From: Mesorhizobium sp. Root157
GTDB lineage: Bacteria; Pseudomonadota; Alphaproteobacteria; Rhizobiales; Rhizobiaceae
Direction of reading: 5' to 3'
Assembly (NCBI RefSeq): GCF_001427385.1
Contig: NZ_LMGJ01000012.1
Location: forward strand, 543,623 to 607,622
Length of the DNA: 64,000 nt
The notes below the pieces were generated by a model. That model made no database searches, had not been told where the DNA came from, and saw only the letters and a list, made by a program, of their open reading frames with translations. Positions 35,608 to 46,216 of the stretch are shown here, piece after piece; the stretch's first letter is position 1; every line of letters begins with the position of its first letter. The position numbers and the translations under genes were made by a program.

Positions 35608-36423
35608 TCAGTCGCCGGCGACGAAGAAGGCCCACTTGCCTTCGGGCGTGATGCCGACGCGATAGAAGATGTAGGTGCCGAATTGCTTCATGTCGTCATA
35701 GTCGCCGGCGGTGACGATCTTGAACAGTTCGACCCTTTGCCGGGCGTCCAGCTTGTCGAGCGGCAGGGCAAAGAAATACGGCCAGACATAGAGTTCCTGC
35801 GGCGTGCCGGCGTCGAGATGGACATAGCCGGCGGAGAGCACCTCTTCCATGATGGCCAGGATTTCCTGGCCCTCGGTGTCGCCCGACAGGCTCTTGAGGA
35901 ACTCGATCGGCTCTCCTTCGATATCGGTCAGCGACAGTTGCGTGGCGTCGTCGCCCATCCCGATCAGGGGTTTCAGTTTCTGGATGTCGCCGCTCTTGCA
36001 GGCTTCCACGATGAGATCGCGCATGCGGCGAACCGGTTCCGGCAGGCGGTCGAGATCGTAGACGACCTCGGGCAGCGGTTCGTCGGGATCGATATGCGGC
36101 CGGGCGATGCTGCCGTCTTCCGGGGGAGATTCGGGATCGACCTGCGCCGGGGGTTCGCTGTCTTCGGGCGAAGCAGGCTGATCGGTCGAAGGCTTCGGCG
36201 TCTCGATCGGATCCGGCATCGGCACGGCGTTGGGTGATTCTGCATCATTTGCCGGCGGCGCAACGGGCGAAGGCAGTTCCTCGCGCTTGATCTCGCTCAG
36301 CGCTGCTGCCGGAAGGACGGCCGCAAACAGGGCAGGTGGGGTGGTGGCGCAAGCCGCCAGCAGCAAAAGGCCGAGCCGAATGCCGCTCCGCCCGCCTGAA
36401 TATGGAAAATTCAACGCCCGCAT
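35608..36423 (-). CDS. Secreted proline-rich protein of unknown function
   Basis: A 271-residue protein with an export signal (SGIRLGLLLLAACATTPPAL; the cysteine could be a lipobox but the pattern is not ideal), a Pro/Glu/Asp-rich linker (about 45-115) and a folded C-terminal part (VRRMRDLIVEACKSGDIQKL ... GKWAFFVAGD) that resembles proteins of unknown function seen in rhizobia. I start at the ATG at 36423; upstream in-frame starts are TTG/GTG. No enzyme motif is visible. Confidence 0.75.
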   Translation of the reverse strand: MRALNFPYSGGRSGIRLGLLLLAACATTPPALFAAVLPAAALSEIKREELPSPVAPPANDAESPNAVPMPDPIETPKPSTDQPASPEDSEPPAQVDPESPPEDGSIARPHIDPDEPLPEVVYDLDRLPEPVRRMRDLIVEACKSGDIQKLKPLIGMGDDATQLSLTDIEGEPIEFLKSLSGDTEGQEILAIMEEVLSAGYVHLDAGTPQELYVWPYFFALPLDKLDARQRVELFKIVTAGDYDDMKQFGTYIFYRVGITPEGKWAFFVAGD

Positions 36424-36543
36424 CTCCTTCACGACGGCATGATGCCCCAAGGCACAAGGTGCGTCAAAATCTGATTGGGATAATGCCGTTAAAGCGCACT
36501 GAATCTTTCAGATTCGCCGGCGGCGCTTCAAGTATTTGATTTT

Positions 36544-36591
36544 ATGCATGTCGTTGACCCGAAACCGGTTCCCCTCTCGGGCGACATGCAT
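36544..36591 (-). repeat. Palindromic intergenic repeat, module A copy 3
   Basis: ATGCATGTCG (36544-36553) and CGACATGCAT (36582-36591) flank a core that, read on the minus strand, shows GGGGAACCGGTTTCGGG, the same family as the copies near 3.7 and 59.3 kb. Its edge touches the stop codon of the following minus-strand gene. Confidence 0.85.
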
Positions 36592-36854
36592 CAGTGGCGT
36601 AGGCGCTCGGGCTCGAAAGCGCCCCCGATCACCTTTTCGCGCACGCGGTCAAGCAGGGCGAGCGCGGCTGTTTCGCCACTGGTGCGAAGCATCTCGCCAA
36701 AGGCGGTCTCAAGTGCGGCTTCGGCGATGATTTCCGGCTCGATGCCGGCCGAAAGGCCTTCGGCCCAGGCTTCGTTGTGGCTTTCGACAGCGGTCAGGCG
36801 CTTTTCTTCCCGGACCAATGCGTCGATATCGCTGAGGCTGTGTTCCATATGCAA
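36591..36854 (-). CDS. Small conserved-looking protein of unknown function
   Basis: An 87-residue, acidic, mostly helical protein (MHMEHSLSDIDALVREEKRL ... ERLRH). It has a GGTGG ribosome binding site seven bases before the first ATG and codon use like its neighbours. No recognised domain and no signal peptide. The gene ends at the edge of a palindromic repeat. Confidence 0.65.
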   Translation of the reverse strand: MHMEHSLSDIDALVREEKRLTAVESHNEAWAEGLSAGIEPEIIAEAALETAFGEMLRTSGETAALALLDRVREKVIGGAFEPERLRH

Positions 36855-36987
36855 CTACCACCCTTTTCAAGCATCGGTCCTTCAAATGCGGATCAAACTT
36901 GAGGCGTCCCTTTAATGTCCCATTAAGACTCTAGCACGCCGGCCGGAATTTGTACGTGCGCCTTTTGTCGGAAAAGTTAACAGCCTG

Positions 36988-37365
36988 TTAATTGCCGTAC
37001 CGCGATGCGATGTCGCGGGTCAACGCTTCACCTTCCTTCATATAGCGATTGATCGCTTCAGTGGCGGAAGGGGTACATCTTTTGTAGGATTCGCTAAATG
37101 AGCGGTAGCCGCGGTTGAAGGAAGCGATGAAGCGGGCGCGCCGCTCCGAATCGGGATTTTCCGATTCGAGCAGCTTTTCCATTTGCCCACGCCAGTCATC
37201 GCCCTTCTCGCCGCACAAATTGCGCAGGAAATGCAGCGAGCCGAGCACTTCGGCAAGCCGGATCAGGCCAGCCTCGAACGGCGCCTCGACGGCGAACGCC
37301 GGCCGCGCCGGAAGGGCAGCGGAAACGGCGAGGGCCAGGGCCAGAATAAGCGAAGTGCGGCGCAT
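36988..37365 (-). CDS. TIGR02301-like secreted protein
   Basis: A 125-residue exported protein: signal peptide TSLILALALAVSAALPARPA with an AFA cleavage site, then a helical domain with two cysteines (FLRNLCGEKGDDWRGQMEKL and SYKRCTPSATEAINRY) that may form a disulfide. The pattern fits the alphaproteobacterial TIGR02301 family, which has no known function. The ATG at 37365 overlaps the Nudix stop codon by one base, so the two are translationally coupled. Confidence 0.8.
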   Translation of the reverse strand: MRRTSLILALALAVSAALPARPAFAVEAPFEAGLIRLAEVLGSLHFLRNLCGEKGDDWRGQMEKLLESENPDSERRARFIASFNRGYRSFSESYKRCTPSATEAINRYMKEGEALTRDIASRYGN

Positions 37366-37886
37366 CAGTCCTTGTGACCGGGTAACTTGTCCGTCGCAAG
37401 GCCAATCAGGGGGTCGAAGCCTGCTTCTCCACCGCCTGGAGCGAGCAATCTTTCCGCAATGGTAAACACCGAATCGGCCAGCGGCAGCGCCGCCATATCG
37501 GCAAGCGTATAGAACGCCGCCGTAGCCGCGTCGTCGCTGGCGACCGCATCGCCGCCGACATAGTCCGCGCCGAACACGGTCAACCGGTAGTCGAGCGGGT
37601 GGTTGTCGCGGGCGCCTTCGATGAAAATGGTTTCCAGCGGCCGCAAGCGCGCGCCGCCAAGCGTGGTTTCCTCCATGAGTTCGCGCCGCGCCGCTTCTTC
37701 CAGCGTTTCGCCGGCCTCGACCTTGCCGCCGGGAAATGCGTATAGGCCTTGCGAGGGCGGCAGCGCGCGCTTCACCAGAAGCACGCGGTCGTTGCGCACC
37801 AGCGCGACCGAAACGGCGGGGATTTCAGGCAAGGGGTTTTCTTCCACTGATCGAGTCCGGCGCCAATTGTGGATGGGCTTTGCCAA
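37365..37886 (-). CDS. Nudix hydrolase
   Basis: A 173-residue pyrophosphohydrolase. The Nudix box GGKVEAGETLEEAARRELME with following ET is complete. The N-terminal 20 residues precede the fold start at IPAVSVALVRNDRVLLVKRA. The ADP-ribose or nucleoside-diphosphate-type substrate cannot be told from sequence. It is coupled to the downstream secreted-protein gene. Confidence 0.92.
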   Translation of the reverse strand: MAKPIHNWRRTRSVEENPLPEIPAVSVALVRNDRVLLVKRALPPSQGLYAFPGGKVEAGETLEEAARRELMEETTLGGARLRPLETIFIEGARDNHPLDYRLTVFGADYVGGDAVASDDAATAAFYTLADMAALPLADSVFTIAERLLAPGGGEAGFDPLIGLATDKLPGHKD

Positions 37887-37960
37887 ACAGCTTTAGCGGT
37901 TGCGCCGCGCTTGTTCCATCGCCACGTTGAACCTTGAACACGCAAACCGAGGATAGGCTC

Positions 37961-38728
37961 ATGTGCGGGCGCTTTGCCCTGACCGCGACAGCCGACCAGA
38001 CGGCGGCCTTTGCAGGGGTCGGCGAGGTCGAGGAGTTTCCTGCGCGCTACAACATTGCGCCGACGCAGCCGATCATGATGGTGCTGGCCGGCCCGCCGCA
38101 GCCACCGGGTTCCAATTTTCCCGACCGGCAGGCGATGCTGGTGCGCTGGGGACTGATCCCGTCATGGGTCAAGGACACGCGTGCTTTCCCGCTCTTGTTC
38201 AACGCGCGCTCGGAGGAGGCCGCCACCAAGGCTTCGTTCCGCACCGCCATGCGCCATCGCCGTGCGCTGGTGCCGGCTTCCGGCTTTTATGAGTGGCAAC
38301 AGAAGGGCGGGCGAAAGGGGCAAGCCTACTGGGTGCGGCCGAGGCGCGGCGGTCTGATCGCGTTTGCCGGGCTGGTGGAGACCTATGCCGAGCCGGGCGG
38401 TTCCGAGATGGACACCGGCACCATTTTGACGACCCGGGCCAATGCCGGCATTGCGCACATCCATGAGCGAATGCCGGTGGTGATCGAAGAACAGGACTTC
38501 GCCCGCTGGCTGGATTGCCGCAGCCAGGAGCCGCGCCACATTGCCGACCTGTTGAGACCGGCCGAACCGGACTTCTTCGAGGCGATTCCGGTGTCCGGCC
38601 TCGTCAACAAGGTCGCCAACACCGGCCCGGAAATACAGGAAAGAGATACGGGCGAGGTTTCAGCCCGGTCCGAGAACCAAAAGCGCCGGAAACCCGGCGC
38701 CGATGACGATCAGATGACGTTGTTTTGA
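37961..38728 (+). CDS. SRAP-family (YedK/HMCES) abasic-site peptidase
   Basis: A 255-residue SOS-response-associated peptidase that forms a thiazolidine crosslink with abasic sites in single-stranded DNA. The start must be 37961 because the catalytic cysteine has to be residue 2 (MCGRFALTAT); GAGG lies at good spacing upstream. Other active-site parts are RYNIAPTQP, VPASGFYEW with the glutamate, and HERMPVVI with the histidine. I saw no clear alphaproteobacterial LexA box upstream. Confidence 0.93.
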   Translation: MCGRFALTATADQTAAFAGVGEVEEFPARYNIAPTQPIMMVLAGPPQPPGSNFPDRQAMLVRWGLIPSWVKDTRAFPLLFNARSEEAATKASFRTAMRHRRALVPASGFYEWQQKGGRKGQAYWVRPRRGGLIAFAGLVETYAEPGGSEMDTGTILTTRANAGIAHIHERMPVVIEEQDFARWLDCRSQEPRHIADLLRPAEPDFFEAIPVSGLVNKVANTGPEIQERDTGEVSARSENQKRRKPGADDDQMTLF

Positions 38729-38843
38729 CAGGCGCGGCCAAAGCCCAAGGTTAGCCCGCGCCGGTCGGGCGCGGAATCGGCAAGGATTGGCAAGACGTCT
38801 GGTTCTGGTTCCTCAGCGGCGATGCGAGCCGCTGCCCGGATCG

Positions 38844-38996
38844 TCACGCAACGCGCGGCGAAAGGAACTTCTGCACGGGCTTCTTTTTCTTGGTGGCGTG
38901 GAGCAGCGCGGCGACAATGGCTGCGGAGCCGATGGCGCGGTATTGATTGGCCAATACTGGTTGCTTGGGTCGTTTTGCTTCCGGTTTTCGAGACAT
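38844..38996 (-). CDS. 50-residue small basic protein
   Basis: A short reading frame with MSRKPEAKRPKQPVLANQYR at its start, then the hydrophobic-leaning AIGSAAIVAALLHATKKKK and a basic end. GAGGG lies eight bases before the ATG. The NQYRAIG(S/I)AA pattern recalls a small protein family in rhizobia, from memory only. A weak single membrane helix flanked by positive charges is possible. No function known. Confidence 0.62.
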   Translation of the reverse strand: MSRKPEAKRPKQPVLANQYRAIGSAAIVAALLHATKKKKPVQKFLSPRVA

Positions 38997-39375
38997 TTTT
39001 CTACCCTCGGGTTGTTTTCACTTGCGGTCACTGGTCATGGCGGCCAATTCGGACCAAATCGTGACGCCTGACGCAATAGCCGCGCTTGGGAGATCGAAGC
39101 TGTACTTACATGTTTAATAAAACCTTTAACGGTTGGTTGTCTGGCGGCAAACCGACGTTTTCGCCCAATTTTGCGGCTTGACGGCAACAGGAGGCAAAGC
39201 GATAAAGCCCTCCATGGAAACGTCTTTTGCCATTTGTGGCATTTCGATTATCGGCTAGCTTCGCGCTGGCCCGGACGTTTTCGCCTCATCTTTCTTCCAG
39301 AGTGGACAAACGAACCGGCCAGCCAGGCTGATCGTTATGGGTTTTTTGAGCCGGCCTGCGCCGGAAAGGGGATGA
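38997..39375. other. Intergenic region upstream of cysS
   Basis: 379 bases, AT-richer around 39100-39140 (TTTAATAAAACCTTTAACGG). It should hold the cysS promoter, but I cannot point to a convincing one. No gene or structured element seen. Confidence 0.45.
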
Positions 39376-40926
39376 ATGTCTAAAGCAATTCCAGGAAAAG
39401 TGGCCGGCGGTTTTCCGTCCGGAATTGCGGGGAAACCGGATTCCAAGGGTTTGCGCCTCTACAACACGCTGACCCGGGCGAAGGAGGATTTTGTCCCCAT
39501 CGATCCCGACAATGTGCGCATGTATGTCTGCGGACCGACCGTTTACGACTTCGCCCATATCGGCAACGCGCGCCCGGTCATCGTGTTCGACGTGCTCTAC
39601 CGCTTGTTGCGCCATCTCTACGGCGAGACCCACGTCACCTATGTGCGCAACATCACCGACGTGGACGACAAGATCAACGCGCGCGCGTTGCGCGATTTCG
39701 GCGCCGACATCGCCTCCGGCAAGCTGCCGCTCAACGAGGCGATCCGCCGCGTGACCGAAAAGACCGCCGATCAGTTCCACAAGGATGTGGCGTCGCTCGG
39801 CTGCCTGCCGCCGACCTTCGAGCCGCGCGCCACCGAATTCGTCCAGCCGAGGCCGGACGGCAAGACCGACATGATCGGCTTGATTCAGGCTCTCATCGAA
39901 CGCGGCCATGCCTATGAAGCGGAAGGCGAAGTCCTGTTCGACACCGCGTCGATGCCGGACTACGGGCAATTGTCGAAACGCCCGCTGGACGAGCAGCAGG
40001 CAGGCGTGCGCATCGCCGTCGATGCGCACAAGAAGAACCCTGGCGACTTCGTCCTGTGGAAGCTGTCTTCGCCGGAGGAACCCGGCTGGGAATCGCCATG
40101 GGGCAGAGGCCGGCCGGGCTGGCACATCGAGTGCTCGGCGATGTCGTCGGCCTATCTTGGTGAGGTCTTCGACATCCATGGCGGCGGACTCGACCTGATC
40201 TTCCCGCACCACGAGAACGAGATCGCCCAGTCGCGCTGCGCCCACGGCACCCATGCGATGGCCAATGTGTGGATGCACAACGGCTTCCTGCAGGTCGAAG
40301 GCCAGAAGATGTCGAAGAGCCTCGGCAACTTCTATTCGATCAACGAACTCTTGGAGACGGAAACCTTCGGCGGCCGTAAGTGGCCGGGCGAGGTGCTGAG
40401 ACTCGCCATGCTGATGACGCACTATCGCGAGCCGATCGATTTCAGCGTCAGAAGATTGGAGGAGGCCGAAGCCCTCCGCGAGAAATGGCGTACCTATCTA
40501 AATTCCAGCGGTGTTAACTTCGCTGAAGAAAATCGCATTGCTATCGAGAGCCATGTAGGCGTTGTGGATAGCGCCGTGGCGGCGCTGTTTGATGATCTGA
40601 ATTTTTCGCTGTTTAGATCGAGTATCGATGAAGCGCTACGCGATGTGTCAACAAATCCGGCTGATGTTTATGCAACGCTCAGGGGCTTTGGACTTCTGAA
40701 TTTCGACGAAGTAAAGCAGTTCGGCTCAGCCAAGGAAGCTGCCCAAGATCTGGTCAGGCAGTCTACCGAGGACGCCATTGCCCGCCGTCTCACTTTCATC
40801 GCCGAAAAGAACTGGGCCGAGGCCGACCGCATCCGCGACGAGCTTTTGGCCCAAGGGGTTCAGTTGAAGGACGGCAAGGACCCGGCAACGGGCGAGCGCA
40901 TCACGACATGGGAGGTGAAGAGATGA
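39376..40926 (+). CDS. cysS: Cysteinyl-tRNA synthetase
   Basis: A 516-residue class I aminoacyl-tRNA synthetase. It has [20 protein letters not shown] with the zinc cysteine and HIGH-type motif, [22 protein letters not shown] and [11 protein letters not shown] (zinc ligands), and KMSKSLGNF. There is an N-terminal extension of about 25 residues. From about residue 370 to 455 (bases 40490-40740) the DNA is clearly less GC-rich than the rest and the protein region (anticodon side) looks unlike the usual rhizobial sequence, before the normal ending [14 protein letters not shown]. The frame stays open, so the enzyme should work. Its stop overlaps the next gene (ATGA). Confidence 0.95.
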   Translation: MSKAIPGKVAGGFPSGIAGKPDSKGLRLYNTLTRAKEDFVPIDPDNVRMYVCGPTVYDFAHIGNARPVIVFDVLYRLLRHLYGETHVTYVRNITDVDDKINARALRDFGADIASGKLPLNEAIRRVTEKTADQFHKDVASLGCLPPTFEPRATEFVQPRPDGKTDMIGLIQALIERGHAYEAEGEVLFDTASMPDYGQLSKRPLDEQQAGVRIAVDAHKKNPGDFVLWKLSSPEEPGWESPWGRGRPGWHIECSAMSSAYLGEVFDIHGGGLDLIFPHHENEIAQSRCAHGTHAMANVWMHNGFLQVEGQKMSKSLGNFYSINELLETETFGGRKWPGEVLRLAMLMTHYREPIDFSVRRLEEAEALREKWRTYLNSSGVNFAEENRIAIESHVGVVDSAVAALFDDLNFSLFRSSIDEALRDVSTNPADVYATLRGFGLLNFDEVKQFGSAKEAAQDLVRQSTEDAIARRLTFIAEKNWAEADRIRDELLAQGVQLKDGKDPATGERITTWEVKR

Positions 40927-41306
40927 TCGACCATACTGGAATTCCGGTGGCAGATTTCGAGGCATCGAAGAGATTCTATGATGCCGCGCTGGCGCCTCTT
41001 GGCGCATCGCTGGTGATGATGGTGCCGGAGGAATTTACCGGCGGTGCCAAGGTGGGCGGATACGGCTACGACAGGCCGCAATTCTGGCTGCATGAGAGCA
41101 AGGAGCGCGGACCGGGCCGGCACTATGCGTTTACCGCCGACAAACGCGCGGAGGTGGATGCTTTTTATGAGGCGGCGATGGATGCGGGCGGTCGCGACAA
41201 CGGCAAGCCCGGCCTGCGCGCGCATTATCATCCCAATTACTACGGCGCCTTCGTGCTCGATCCCGACGGCAACAATATCGAAGCTGTCTGCCACGGCGTG
41301 GAGTGA
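40923..41306 (+). CDS. VOC (glyoxalase/bleomycin resistance) family protein
   Basis: A 127-residue vicinal-oxygen-chelate fold protein: [20 protein letters not shown] and the C-terminal [17 protein letters not shown] with the usual metal-binding glutamate. It starts inside the cysS stop codon (ATGA). The substrate is unknown; members include lyases, dioxygenases and resistance proteins. Confidence 0.9.
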   Translation: MIDHTGIPVADFEASKRFYDAALAPLGASLVMMVPEEFTGGAKVGGYGYDRPQFWLHESKERGPGRHYAFTADKRAEVDAFYEAAMDAGGRDNGKPGLRAHYHPNYYGAFVLDPDGNNIEAVCHGVE

Positions 41307-41347
41307 GGAAATGGGCCTGCGATCAGGCACTTGGAGGCTTTTGCTGA

Positions 41348-42832
<1,485 letters not shown>

Positions 42833-42839
42833 TGTTGGC

Positions 42840-44462
42840 ATGTCTACGATGAAACAGCGGCTCTATCTGTACGACACGACGCTGCGCGACGGCCAGCAGA
42901 CGCCGGGCATAGACTTCTCGGTCGAAGACAAGATCGCCATCGCCAAGCTGCTCGACGAATTCGGCATGGACTATGTCGAGGGCGGTTATCCGGGCGCCAA
43001 CCCGACCGATACCGCTTTCTTCGGACAGAAGCGCACCAGGCGTTCCCGCTTCGTCGCGTTCGGCATGACCAAGCGCGTCGGGGTTTCGGCCTCCAACGAT
43101 CCCGGCCTGGCAGCGCTTGTGCAATCGAAGTCGGACGCGGTCTGCTTCGTGGCGAAAAGTTCTGCGTATCATGTGCGCGTGGCGCTGGGCTGCACGCAGG
43201 AGGAGAACCTCGAGGCCATCCGCGCTTCGGTCGAGGCAGCGGTCGGCGCCGGCAAGGAAGCGATGGTCGATTGCGAGCATTTCTTCGACGGCTTCAAGGC
43301 CGATCCCGCCTATACGCTGGGCTGCGCCAAGGCGGCGTACGAGGCAGGCGCGCGCTGGGTCGTTTTGTGCGACACCAATGGCGGCACCCAGCCTTCCGAG
43401 GTGCGCGACATTGTCGGCAAGGTGATCGAGGCGGGGATTCCGGGCGACAATCTCGGCATCCATGCCCATGACGACACCGGCCAGGCGGTGGCCAATTCAC
43501 TGGCCGCGGTGGAAGCCGGGGCACGGCAGATCCAGGGCACGCTGAACGGCATCGGCGAGCGCTGCGGCAACGCCAATCTTGTCACCATCATTCCGACCCT
43601 GGCGTTGAAGCCGGTTCTTGCCGAACGCTTCGAAACCGGCATCACTGCAGAGCAGCTTGCCGGCCTTTCGCGCCTGTCGCGCGCTTTCGACGAATTGCTG
43701 AACCGTGCGCCGGAAGCGCAGGCACCCTATGTCGGCGCTTCCGCCTTTGCCACCAAGGCCGGCATCCACGCTTCGGCGCTGGCCAAGGAGCCCAAGACTT
43801 ACGAGCATGTCGAACCGGAAAGCGTCGGCAACCGTCGTCGCGTCATGGTGTCGGACCAGGGCGGCAAGGCCAATTTCCTTGCCGAATTGAAGCGGCGCGG
43901 CATCGAGGTCGCGCGCGACGACCATCGGCTGGACACGCTGATTGCGCTGGTCAAGGAGCGCGAGGCGGAAGGCTATGCCTATGAAGGAGCGGACGCGAGC
44001 TTCGAACTGCTTGCGCGCCGCACGTTGGGCACCGTTCCTGAGTTCTTCAAGGTGGAGAGCTTCCGCTGCATGGTCGAGCGCCGCTTCGACGCCAACGGCA
44101 ACATCAAGACGGTTTCGGAAGCCATCGTGAAGATCGTGGTCGAAGACCAGACCAGAATGTCGGTGGCCGAAGGCAACGGTCCGGTCAATGCACTGGACAT
44201 CGCGCTGCGCAAGGATCTCGGCCGCTATCAGGATGAAATCGCCGACTTGGAACTGGTCGACTACAAGGTGCGCATCCTCAACGGCGGCACCGAGGCCATC
44301 ACCCGCGTCCTGATCGAATCGCAGGACGGCGAGGGCGGGCGCTGGTGGACGGTCGGCGTGTCCGACAACGTCATCGACGCCTCGTTCCAGGCGCTGATGG
44401 ATTCCATCGTCTTCAAGCTGATGAAGAACCGCGAATTGGCCGGTCTGGCGGCTGCCGAGTAG
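42840..44462 (+). CDS. cimA: (R)-citramalate synthase
   Basis: A 540-residue enzyme of the HMGL/IPMS family. LYDTTLRDGQQTPGIDFSVE, CDTNGGTQPSEV, NLGIHAHDDTGQAVANSLAA and GTLNGIGERCGNANL are the TIM-barrel active site; the C-terminal regulatory domain starts near residue 400. The wording matches citramalate synthase (acetyl-CoA plus pyruvate) rather than LeuA, and implies a threonine-independent route to isoleucine. Substrate cannot be proven from sequence. Confidence 0.9.
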   Translation: MSTMKQRLYLYDTTLRDGQQTPGIDFSVEDKIAIAKLLDEFGMDYVEGGYPGANPTDTAFFGQKRTRRSRFVAFGMTKRVGVSASNDPGLAALVQSKSDAVCFVAKSSAYHVRVALGCTQEENLEAIRASVEAAVGAGKEAMVDCEHFFDGFKADPAYTLGCAKAAYEAGARWVVLCDTNGGTQPSEVRDIVGKVIEAGIPGDNLGIHAHDDTGQAVANSLAAVEAGARQIQGTLNGIGERCGNANLVTIIPTLALKPVLAERFETGITAEQLAGLSRLSRAFDELLNRAPEAQAPYVGASAFATKAGIHASALAKEPKTYEHVEPESVGNRRRVMVSDQGGKANFLAELKRRGIEVARDDHRLDTLIALVKEREAEGYAYEGADASFELLARRTLGTVPEFFKVESFRCMVERRFDANGNIKTVSEAIVKIVVEDQTRMSVAEGNGPVNALDIALRKDLGRYQDEIADLELVDYKVRILNGGTEAITRVLIESQDGEGGRWWTVGVSDNVIDASFQALMDSIVFKLMKNRELAGLAAAE

Positions 44463-44574
44463 TTTTCCGGCGGGGACTAGCGTCGAGCCATGGAAGGCTC
44501 AAGGTTGAGCCATCAGCGAAAGTTCATTGACCCATAAGAACTTTGCGATGGTACGCAGCCTTCAATAGCTCCAT

Positions 44575-45510
44575 ATGGGCCGCATGAGCGTTGAAGCGAC
44601 AAACCCAACCGACAAGGCCGCGCAACGCGGCTTTCTCTATGCCCTGGCTGCCTATCTGATATGGGGGTTCCTGCCCTTCTACATGAAGGCGGTCGCGCAC
44701 ATCCCGGCTATCGAAGTGGTGGCGCACCGGGTCATCTGGTCGCTGCCGATCGCTGGCGGCCTGCTGATCTGGCTTGGCCGCACGGACGACATCATGCGCG
44801 CCTTGCGCAGCCCGCGAACGCTCATGATGGGCGCATTGACCGCCGCTTTGATAAGCATCAACTGGTGTGTCTACGTCTGGGCGATCGCCGTCGACCGGGC
44901 GCTCGAAACGGCGCTGGGCTACTACATCAACCCCCTGTTCAGCATCCTTCTCGGGGCCGTGGTGCTCGGCGAAAAGCTCAACCGCATGCAGATTGTCGCC
45001 ATTGTGCTGGCGGTGCTGGCCGTCCTGATCCTGACCTGGGAGAATGGCGGCCTGCCGTGGGTGTCCATCGCGCTCGCCGTGTCGTGGGGCTTCTACGCGC
45101 TGTTCAAGAAGACGCTGCCCATCGGCCCCGCGCAGGGCTTCTTCCTCGAAGTCCTCATCCTGGCGGTTCCGGCGCTTGCCTTTATAGGCTGGGCTCAGGC
45201 GACAGGCACGGGTCACTTCGGCAGCCAGAGCGCAACCGATTTGTGGCTGCTTGTCGGGAGCGGCGTCGTCACGGCGATACCGCTGATCTTCTATGCCAAC
45301 GGCGCGAAGCTGCTCAGGCTATCGACCATCGGCATCATGCAGTACATCGCGCCGACCATGATCTTCATCGTCGCCGTCTTCGTGTTCCGCGAGCCGTTTT
45401 CTTCCGAGCGCGCCGTGGCCTTCGCCCTGATCTGGGTGGCGCTTGTGATCTATTCTTGGTCGATGCTGAACGCCAAGGCCTCGGCGAACGCGATCACATC
45501 TTCTCAATAA
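44575..45510 (+). CDS. rarD: RarD-type EamA transporter
   Basis: A 311-residue inner-membrane protein with about ten hydrophobic segments in two EamA halves, beginning GFLYALAAYLIWGFLPFYMK and VVAHRVIWSLPIAGGLL, typical of RarD. An alternative ATG lies at 44584. It overlaps the convergent LOG gene by 17 bases. Substrate unknown; resemblance to chloramphenicol-sensitivity protein RarD is by name only. Confidence 0.92.
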   Translation: MGRMSVEATNPTDKAAQRGFLYALAAYLIWGFLPFYMKAVAHIPAIEVVAHRVIWSLPIAGGLLIWLGRTDDIMRALRSPRTLMMGALTAALISINWCVYVWAIAVDRALETALGYYINPLFSILLGAVVLGEKLNRMQIVAIVLAVLAVLILTWENGGLPWVSIALAVSWGFYALFKKTLPIGPAQGFFLEVLILAVPALAFIGWAQATGTGHFGSQSATDLWLLVGSGVVTAIPLIFYANGAKLLRLSTIGIMQYIAPTMIFIVAVFVFREPFSSERAVAFALIWVALVIYSWSMLNAKASANAITSSQ

Positions 45511-46105
45511 GCGAAGGCACGCCTTCGGCGGGGCTGTCGGCGACGGACGCCGCAGCCAGGATCGCCGCCACGATGGCTTCGGGCTCCCGCACGACGATAG
45601 GCCTGACCTGATGCGCGGTGTGGATGAAACCTTCGGCAGCCATATGCGCGATCAGGGAAAGCATCGGATCCCAGAAGCCGTTGATGTTGCCGAACACCAT
45701 CGGCTTGCGGTGATGGCCTAGTTGCGCCCAGGTCATGACCTCGACGATCTCCTCGACCGTGCCGATGCCGCCGGGCAGCGCCACAAAGGCGTCTGATTCC
45801 TCGAACATCTTCTGCTTGCGCTGATGCATGTTGTCGGTGATGACGATCTGGTCCAGACGGTCGAGCGCCGTTTCGGTCGCTTCCTTGTTCACCAGGAAGC
45901 GGGGAATGATGCCGGTGACCTTGCCGCCGGCTCGAATGGCGCCGTCCGCGACCGCGCCCATGATGCCCTTGGTGCCGCCGCCGTAGATGAGGCGCAGGCC
46001 CGAACGGGCAATCGAGCGGCCGAGCAGATGGCCCGCTTCAAGATAGGCCGCATCGCGACCCGGAGATGAGCCGCAATAGACACAGACGGATCGAATCGTG
46101 TTCAT
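45494..46105 (-). CDS. LOG-family nucleotide phosphoribohydrolase-like protein
   Basis: A 203-residue Rossmann-fold protein of the LOG (lonely guy/YgdH-like) family: VCVYCGSSPGRDAAYLEAG, LIYGGGTKGIMGAVADGA, and the hallmark ALPGGIGTVEEIVEVMTWAQ (PGGxGTxxE). Such enzymes cleave nucleoside 5'-monophosphates and, in plant-associated bacteria, can release cytokinins; that activity here is a prediction. The 3' end overlaps rarD. Confidence 0.92.
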   Translation of the reverse strand: MNTIRSVCVYCGSSPGRDAAYLEAGHLLGRSIARSGLRLIYGGGTKGIMGAVADGAIRAGGKVTGIIPRFLVNKEATETALDRLDQIVITDNMHQRKQKMFEESDAFVALPGGIGTVEEIVEVMTWAQLGHHRKPMVFGNINGFWDPMLSLIAHMAAEGFIHTAHQVRPIVVREPEAIVAAILAAASVADSPAEGVPSLIEKM

Positions 46106-46216
46106 GTCTGATTGGTGCTGGTGCCGGCGGCGGCGGTCAAGTCCAATGCGGTCTTTTCTTGTCGGTTTCCGCAAAACAGGGTAGACCGCGTCAAGTGGCT
46201 AAGGGGCAAGAACAAT

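Noticed and set aside
37900..37960. LexA (SOS) box before the SRAP gene
   Set aside because: GTTC/GAAC pairs are present, but not at the seven-base spacing of the alphaproteobacterial box.
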